Part shown: piece after piece, positions 6,781 to 11,568 of the stretch
How the letters are laid out: each line of letters opens with the position of its first letter
Position numbering within the stretch: position 1 is the stretch's first letter
Source of the DNA: Ga0077527 sp038144955
Lineage (GTDB): Bacteria; Pseudomonadota; Gammaproteobacteria; Burkholderiales; SG8-41
Length of the DNA stretch: 11,568 nucleotides
NCBI GenBank assembly: GCA_038144955.1
Contig: JAYQOT010000064.1
Location: 1 to 11,568 of the forward strand
Reading direction: 5' to 3'
Translations under genes and position numbers: made by a program
The notes under the pieces: generated by a model
Told to the model about the DNA's origin: nothing
Seen by the model: only the letters and a program-made list of their open reading frames with translations
Databases searched by the model: none

Positions 6781-9590
6781 CAGGCGTAACTGCGCGGTTC
6801 GCCCGCACCGTAGAGATTCGCGGTACAGCGCCCGCACAGATCGGGGTACTGCGCGTCGTGACCGACGTCAGCACGGTAATGCCAGCAGCGCTCGCATTTG
6901 GCGTGGCTGCTCGGACGGACCTCAATGGCAACGCCCGCCCCCTCCTGAGACGTGACCTGAGCACTCGAAGTGATCAGCACGAAACGCAGGTCGTCACCCA
7001 GACGCCGCAACGCTGCAGCAGTCTGGCCTGCAGCCTTGATCCCGAGTTCCGCCTGCAGTGATGAGCCCACCGCACCCTGCGCGCGCAGCTCCTCGATTTT
7101 CTTGTTGGCCTGATCGCGCACCTGGCGCACCTCCTGCCAGGCCGTCGCCACCGCAGCATCAAAATCCTGCTGCGGAATACGGTGCCACTCTTCCTCGAAA
7201 ATGCTGCTCTCATTGCCGCTGCGGAACACCTGCCAGGCCTCCTCGGCGGTAAAACTCAGCACTGGTGACAGCAGCTTCACCAAAGTGGCAGTGATGTGCC
7301 ACAGCGCATTCTGCGCCGAGCGGCGGGCGCGTGAATCGGCGCCGGCGGTATAGAGGCGATCCTTGAGGATGTCGAGATAAAACGCGCCGAGGTCCTCGGA
7401 ACAGAACGCCGTCAGTTCCTTGACGACGGTGTGGAATTCGTAGCGGTCGTAGCCCGCGGCAGCCTTCTCCTGCAGGCTGCGGGTGATTTCCAGCGCATAA
7501 CGGTCGATCTCCAGCCACTCCGCGACGGGCAATGCATGTTGCGCCGGGTCAAAGTCGGAAATGTTCGCCAGCAGGAAACGCAACGTGTTGCGGATGCGGC
7601 GGTAGGATTCGACCACGCGCTTGAGGATCTCCTTCGAGATCGACAGCTCACCCGAATAATCCGTGCTCGCCACCCACAACCGCAGGATGTCGGCACCGAG
7701 TTCACCCATGACCTGCTGCGGCACGATGACGTTACCCTTGGACTTGCTCATCTTCTTGCCTTCGCCGTCAACGACGAAGCCGTGGGTCAGCAGCGACTCG
7801 TACGGAGCCCGGCCGTCTGTCATGCAGCCGGTCAGCAGCGAGGAATGGAACCAGCCACGGTGCTGGTCGGACCCTTCGAGGTAAAGGTCAGCGGGGAATT
7901 TTGACTCGGCAGAATGAGAGCCGCGGAGCACGGTGTGATGCGTGGTTCCCGAATCAAACCAGACATCCAGCGTGTCCTTGATCTTTTCGTACTGCGCGGC
8001 ATCGGCGCCCAGCAGTTCCTCGGCGCTGATCGCCTGCCAGGCTTCGATGCCTTCCTTCCCCACGCGCCGGGCGACTGTTTCCAGCAGTTCGAGCGTGCGC
8101 GGATGCAGTGCGCCGGTTTCGCGGTGCACGAAGAACGGCATCGGCACGCCCCACTGCCGCTGCCGCGAAAGCGTCCAGTCGGGCCGGTTGGCAATCATCG
8201 CGTGCAGCCGCGCCTGGCCCCACGACGGAAAAAACTTCGTTGCCTCCACTGCGCGCAGTGCCGTGGTCCGCAGTGTCTCCTTGGGTTTCCTGCCGTTGTA
8301 GCCCGGGACCTCCTCCATGCCCGCAAACCACTGCGTGGTCGCGCGCAGGATGATCGGCGTCTTGTGGCGCCAGCAGTGCATGTAGCTGTGCGCTTCCATG
8401 CGGTGCGCAAACAGAACGCCTTTTTCCTGCATGTGCTCGACGATCTGCGGATTGGCCTTCCAGATCATCTGTCCGCCGAACAGCGGCAGCGATTCGGCGT
8501 ATTTGCCGGTGCCCAGCACCGGGGTCAGGATCTCGTCGTCCTTCATGCCGTAGGCATGGCAGGAGCGGAAGTCCTCGACGCCGTAGGCCGGCGCCGAATG
8601 GACGATGCCGGTGCCGGTGTCGAGCGTGACGTAGTCGCCGAGATACACCGGCGACATCCGCTCGTAAAACGGATGCCTGAATTTGATCAGCTCGAGTGCA
8701 GCGCCCTTGCACGAGGCCAGTGTGGTTCCCGTAAATCCGTACCGTTCCAGGCAAGCTTGCTGCAAATCGGCGGCGAGGATCAGCAGACCTTTGTCAGTAT
8801 CGACCAGGTGGTAAGTGAACTCCGGATGTGCGTTCAGCGCCTGGTTCGCTGGTAACGTCCATGGCGTCGTGGTCCAGATCACCGCATAGCCCGGCTTGTC
8901 CGGCAACGACTTCAGACCGAACGCCTTGGCCACCTTGTCCGGTTCGGCAAACGGGAACCCCACGTCAACCGCCGGATCCTTGCGGTCCTCGTACTCGACC
9001 TCGGCCTCGGCCAGCGCCGAGCCGCAGTCGAAGCACCAGTTCACCGGTTTCAGGCCGCGATAGACGTAGCCATTTTCAAGCAGTTTGCCCAGTGCGCGGA
9101 TTTCGTCGGCCTCGTTTTTGAAAGCCATCGTCAGGTACGGGTTGTCCCAGTCGCCGAGCACGCCAAGGCGCTGAAAATCCTTTTTCTGCCGCGCCACCTG
9201 CTCGGTCGCGTAGGCGCGGCACAGCTTCTGGGTTTCCGCGGTCGGCAGATTCTTGCCATGCAGTTTCTCGATCTGCACCTCGATCGGCATGCCGTGGCAG
9301 TCCCAGCCGGGCACGTACGGCGCATCGAAACCCGATAGCGATTTCGACTTGACGATGATGTCCTTGAGGATCTTGTTGACGGCGTGGCCGATGTGAATGT
9401 CGCCGTTGGCATACGGCGGGCCGTCATGCAGCACAAAGCGCCTGGCGCGACCCTTGCTGGCCTCGCGGATGCGCTGGTAGACGCGCCGCTCGTTCCATTG
9501 TTCGAGCATTTTCGGCTCGCGTTTCGCCAGATCGCCGCGCATCGGGAACGGGGTATCCGGGAGATTCAGTGTTTTCTTGTAATCAGCCAT
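6780..9590 (-). CDS. ileS: Isoleucyl-tRNA synthetase
   Basis: A cytosolic class I aminoacyl-tRNA synthetase that charges tRNA-Ile with isoleucine and edits mis-activated valine. The 936-residue length is normal for the bacterial form. The HIGH signature is HIGH at 66-69 within PYANGDIHIGH, and KMSKS is at 613-617. The CP1 editing domain carries TTPWTLPANQ (241-250) and HSAPAYGVEDF (331-341). RQRQWGVPMPFF (476-487) and DVWFDSG (542-548) are conserved catalytic-core segments. The C-terminal zinc ribbon has C899 and C902 (KCERCWHY) and C919 and C922 (LCGRC); WCFDCG (185-190) lies in the inserted region. The N-terminus MADYKKTLNLPDTPFPMRGD is typical and supports the ATG at 9590. It follows ribF by 21 nt and overlaps lspA by one base. 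Nothing unusual is seen. Confidence 0.99.
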   Translation of the reverse strand: MADYKKTLNLPDTPFPMRGDLAKREPKMLEQWNERRVYQRIREASKGRARRFVLHDGPPYANGDIHIGHAVNKILKDIIVKSKSLSGFDAPYVPGWDCHGMPIEVQIEKLHGKNLPTAETQKLCRAYATEQVARQKKDFQRLGVLGDWDNPYLTMAFKNEADEIRALGKLLENGYVYRGLKPVNWCFDCGSALAEAEVEYEDRKDPAVDVGFPFAEPDKVAKAFGLKSLPDKPGYAVIWTTTPWTLPANQALNAHPEFTYHLVDTDKGLLILAADLQQACLERYGFTGTTLASCKGAALELIKFRHPFYERMSPVYLGDYVTLDTGTGIVHSAPAYGVEDFRSCHAYGMKDDEILTPVLGTGKYAESLPLFGGQMIWKANPQIVEHMQEKGVLFAHRMEAHSYMHCWRHKTPIILRATTQWFAGMEEVPGYNGRKPKETLRTTALRAVEATKFFPSWGQARLHAMIANRPDWTLSRQRQWGVPMPFFVHRETGALHPRTLELLETVARRVGKEGIEAWQAISAEELLGADAAQYEKIKDTLDVWFDSGTTHHTVLRGSHSAESKFPADLYLEGSDQHRGWFHSSLLTGCMTDGRAPYESLLTHGFVVDGEGKKMSKSKGNVIVPQQVMGELGADILRLWVASTDYSGELSISKEILKRVVESYRRIRNTLRFLLANISDFDPAQHALPVAEWLEIDRYALEITRSLQEKAAAGYDRYEFHTVVKELTAFCSEDLGAFYLDILKDRLYTAGADSRARRSAQNALWHITATLVKLLSPVLSFTAEEAWQVFRSGNESSIFEEEWHRIPQQDFDAAVATAWQEVRQVRDQANKKIEELRAQGAVGSSLQAELGIKAAGQTAAALRRLGDDLRFVLITSSAQVTSQEGAGVAIEVRPSSHAKCERCWHYRADVGHDAQYPDLCGRCTANLYGAGEPRSYA

Positions 9591-9611
9591 GTTTCTGCAT
9601 CATCACTCGGT

Positions 9612-10574
9612 TCATTTCGCTTCGCCCAGGCCGGCAGCCGGCGCATCGCGTCGCGCAAAAAAATTCTTCGCATCGCCAACATCCTGCGCGATCTGCCGCT
9701 GCAGCGTGTCGATGTCGACATACTTCGCTTCATCGCGGAACTTGTGCAGGAACTCGACCCGCACGTGTTCGCCGTAGATCTCCGCGGCAAAATCAAACAG
9801 GTAGACCTCCAGCACCGGCGCCGCGCCGCGCGCCTTGACTGTCGGCCGCACACCCAGGCTCGCCACGCCGCGCATCACGCTGCCGTCCGCGCGATGGAAC
9901 TCCACCGCAAATATCCCGCACAGCGGCGGACGGTTGTGCCGCATCTGCACGTTGGCCGTCGGGAATCCCAGCTTGCGTCCCAGCTGGTCGCCGCGCACCA
10001 CGCGCCCGCTGATGCTGTACGGACGCCCGAGCAGGCGCTGTGCCTGCGCAACATCGCCGCCAGCCAGCGCATCGCGCACCGCCGTGCTCGACACCCGCAC
10101 CCCTTCGAGCATCACCGTCGGCATGGTTTCGACTTCGTAGCCATGCCGCGCAGAAAAGGCCTTCAGCATCGCCAAATCGCCGGCACGTCGCGCGCCGAAG
10201 CGAAAGTCATCGCCGACCTGCAACCAGCGCACCCCCATGCCGCGCACCAGTATGCGTTCGATGAATTCCTCTGCAGTGACCTGCGCCAGCGCGAAATTGA
10301 AGCGACAGATTTGCACCCGGTCCACGCCGTGCTGCGCCAGCAATTCGCACTTCTCGCGCAGCGTGGTCAGCCGCACCGGCGCCTGGTCCGGTGCGAAAAA
10401 TTCTCGCGGATGGGGCTCGAAAGTCATCACGCACGCAGGCAAGGCGCGCGCCGATGCCGCAGCACGTAATCGCGCCAGCATGGCCTGATGGCCTAGATGC
10501 ACGCCGTCGAAATTGCCGATGGTCAGCGCGACGGGAACGGTGGCAGCGTTCTTTACGCTGCGCAGGATTTGCAT
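9612..10574 (-). CDS. ribF: Bifunctional riboflavin kinase/FMN adenylyltransferase
   Basis: The cytosolic enzyme that converts riboflavin to FMN and then FAD. The protein is 320 residues, normal for the bacterial bifunctional form. The N-terminal FMN adenylyltransferase domain (about 1-180) has the nucleotide-binding motif TIGNFDGVHLGHQ (18-30), GDDFRFG (121-127) and VSSTAVRDAL (161-170). The C-terminal flavokinase domain (about 183-307) has GRKLGFPTANV (199-209) with the PTAN motif at 205-208, and LEVYLFDF (255-262) with the likely catalytic Glu at 256. The start MQILRSV is preceded by GGTAGGG about 8 nt upstream. A 42-nt hairpin-forming repeat lies directly before that ribosome site. It is followed closely by ileS, as in many proteobacteria. 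Confidence 0.98.
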   Translation of the reverse strand: MQILRSVKNAATVPVALTIGNFDGVHLGHQAMLARLRAAASARALPACVMTFEPHPREFFAPDQAPVRLTTLREKCELLAQHGVDRVQICRFNFALAQVTAEEFIERILVRGMGVRWLQVGDDFRFGARRAGDLAMLKAFSARHGYEVETMPTVMLEGVRVSSTAVRDALAGGDVAQAQRLLGRPYSISGRVVRGDQLGRKLGFPTANVQMRHNRPPLCGIFAVEFHRADGSVMRGVASLGVRPTVKARGAAPVLEVYLFDFAAEIYGEHVRVEFLHKFRDEAKYVDIDTLQRQIAQDVGDAKNFFARRDAPAAGLGEAK

Positions 10575-10588
10575 GGGACGCGCCCTAC

Positions 10589-10630
10589 CTGAGAATCACG
10601 CTAAAAGGCTGAATTTTAGCGTGTTTTCAG
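10589..10630. repeat. Imperfect hairpin between cobA and ribF
   Basis: A perfect 10-bp inverted repeat, CACGCTAAAA at 10597-10606 and TTTTAGCGTG at 10614-10623, has a 7-nt loop. It extends outward to CTGA (10589-10592) and TCAG (10627-10630) with one mismatch and one bulge, giving about 16 pairs. In the minus-strand transcript it sits 10 nt after the cobA stop and its base touches the ribF ribosome-binding region. No U-run follows it on the minus strand; on the plus strand only TTTT follows the inner stem. It may therefore be a leader structure, a processing site or a weak terminator. Confidence 0.6.
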
Positions 10631-10639
10631 AGGGGGCCG

Positions 10640-11404
10640 CTAGGCGATGCGGGTTTGCGCGCAGGTTTCTGGTGGTAAAGCAGCCTGCTGCGCCCGGCGG
10701 TATACCTCGCCGAGCAGGATGACTGCGGGGCCGGTGATGCCCAGCGCAGCAACGGTACCCAGCGCGGACAGCGGTAGAAAGATGCTGCGAACCTGTTCGA
10801 GAGATGCGTTTTCGACGATGACGGCAGGCAGGTTCGTCCGCGCACCACGGGCAATCAGGGTCTCCGCGATGCGTGCCGCCTCACCGGCACCCATGTAAAT
10901 GGCGCAGGTATCGGCAGCCAGCGCGCTGCGCGCCCAGTCGTGATCGCCTTCGCCGCTGCCGATGCGCGGGGTGATCAACGCGACATTACGGCTGACACCG
11001 CGACGTGTCAGCGATACGCCGAGTCCGGCACTGGCAGCCAGCGCAGCGGTAATACCGGGTACAACACGATACGGCACTCCCGCCGCAGCCAGCGCATCGA
11101 TTTCCTCCTGCGCTCGGCCGAACAGCATGGGATCACCGCCCTTCAGTCGCACCACCGTCGTGTATTTTGATGCCGCATCGATCAGGCGCTTGTTGATAAA
11201 ACGCTGGGCTGTTGAATGTTTGCCACAGCGCTTGCCGACCGCAACTTTTTCCGCTTCAGCGGCCAGCGCCAGCGTGTCCGGATGCACCAGCGCATCATGA
11301 AACACGATGTCGGCACGCTCCAGCAGTCGCGCTGCGCGCAGCGTCAGCAGGTCGGGTGCGCCCGGACCCGCGCCAACCAGGTACACCGTGCCGATTTCTG
11401 CCAT
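10640..11404 (-). CDS. cobA: Uroporphyrinogen-III C-methyltransferase (stand-alone SUMT)
   Basis: Cytosolic SAM-dependent enzyme that methylates uroporphyrinogen III at C-2 and C-7 to precorrin-2, the branch point to siroheme and cobalamin. The 254-residue protein carries only the SUMT domain and lacks the N-terminal dehydrogenase/chelatase half of CysG, so siroheme completion must be encoded elsewhere. Motifs: VGAGPGAPDLLTLRA (10-24), DALV (37-40), GKRCGKHS (57-64), VVRLKGGDPMLFGRAQEE (84-101), VPGITAALAASA (115-126) and SLTRRGVSRNVALIT (131-145). I chose the ATG at 11404 because MAEIGTVYLVGAGPG is the normal family start. A longer in-frame form from 11491 would overlap the upstream gene and adds an unrelated sequence. 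It starts 4 nt after the DUF934-like gene, pointing to a siroheme supply role for sulfite reductase. The symbol could equally be cysG or sumT. Confidence 0.93.
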   Translation of the reverse strand: MAEIGTVYLVGAGPGAPDLLTLRAARLLERADIVFHDALVHPDTLALAAEAEKVAVGKRCGKHSTAQRFINKRLIDAASKYTTVVRLKGGDPMLFGRAQEEIDALAAAGVPYRVVPGITAALAASAGLGVSLTRRGVSRNVALITPRIGSGEGDHDWARSALAADTCAIYMGAGEAARIAETLIARGARTNLPAVIVENASLEQVRSIFLPLSALGTVAALGITGPAVILLGEVYRRAQQAALPPETCAQTRIA

Positions 11405-11408
11405 CGCC

Positions 11409-11567
11409 TCAGGACTTCCCGGCGTGGCGGCGGCGGAACAGCGGCAGCGGCCGCTCCACCGAAGCCTGGTAGGCATCGCTGAAATCGGCAAGTGCCGACA
11501 ATACTGCTTGGGCGGCTATGCCGTCGTTGTGCAGAAAGGCTTCGTAGCCGCATCGCGACAGGTAGAA
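11409..11567 (-). CDS. DUF934-family protein, C-terminal 52 residues (5' end outside window)
   Basis: The open frame enters from the right edge and ends in TGA at 11411-11409. The visible protein starts FYLSRCGYEAF, contains DFSDAYQASVERP and ends PLFRRRHAGKS. The pattern FYLxRCGxxAF, then AYQ and a terminal PLFRRR, is what I recognise as the C-terminus of DUF934 proteins. These are short proteins encoded beside the sulfite reductase gene cysI in many beta- and gammaproteobacteria; their biochemical role is not settled. The 4-nt gap to cobA, a siroheme gene, supports this assignment. The upstream part and its start are not visible. Confidence 0.65.
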   Translation of the reverse strand, partial: FYLSRCGYEAFLHNDGIAAQAVLSALADFSDAYQASVERPLPLFRRRHAGKS

Positions 11568-11568
11568 C

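Noticed and set aside
7914..8855. Open frame of 313 codons on the plus strand
   Set aside because: It lies entirely antisense to ileS and has the low-complexity Arg/His composition of a shadow frame.
9384..10469. Open frame of 361 codons on the plus strand
   Set aside because: It is antisense to ribF and the start of ileS, both certain genes. Its His/Arg/Ala-rich translation is typical of antisense frames in GC-rich genes and shows no domain.
1..11568. Search for mobile elements, CRISPR arrays, defence systems or biosynthetic clusters
   Set aside because: No transposase, integrase, direct-repeat array, tRNA or nuclease-type gene is visible, and all coding space is taken by known housekeeping and pilus families.

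Overview
The window reads as a stretch of a betaproteobacterial chromosome, most like Nitrosomonadales, Burkholderiales or Rhodocyclales. I base this on gene order and protein character: ribF-ileS-lspA-ispH followed by a pilE-fimT-pilV-pilW-pilX-pilY1 minor-pilin cluster, and a DUF934-like gene next to a stand-alone siroheme-pathway cobA. Genus cannot be told from the sequence alone. Every gene I can support lies on the minus strand, so transcription runs from high to low coordinates. The layout is dense, with several 1-7 nt gene overlaps and no gene-free stretch over 300 bases.

Right part (11568 down to about 10640): the last 52 codons of a DUF934-family gene, usually found with assimilatory sulfite reductase, then after 4 nt cobA (uroporphyrinogen-III C-methyltransferase). 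CobA makes the siroheme precursor that sulfite reductase needs.

Middle part (10574 to 5313): ribF (riboflavin kinase/FAD synthetase), ileS (isoleucyl-tRNA synthetase), lspA (lipoprotein signal peptidase) and ispH (last step of the MEP isoprenoid pathway). A 42-nt imperfect hairpin separates cobA from ribF. The lspA-ispH spacer is AT-rich and holds a consensus TATAAT only 7 nt from the ispH ATG, which suggests a leaderless or nearly leaderless ispH message. The fkpB (slpA) gene often found between lspA and ispH is absent.

Left part (5097 to 1): six type IV pilus genes. Four successive junctions overlap by 4-7 nt (pilE/fimT, fimT/pilV, pilV/pilW, pilW/pilX). A 43-nt spacer then precedes pilY1, whose signal peptide, von Willebrand A-like region and start of the C-terminal propeller are visible before the window ends. 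In characterised systems these minor pilins and PilY1 form the tip complex that primes type IV pilus assembly and takes part in adhesion, twitching and surface sensing.

I find no mobile element, CRISPR array, tRNA or rRNA, and no convincing undescribed system. The points worth a second look are small: the possible leaderless ispH promoter, the cobA-ribF hairpin, a calcium-type loop in PilX, and a non-canonical metal-site motif in PilY1.
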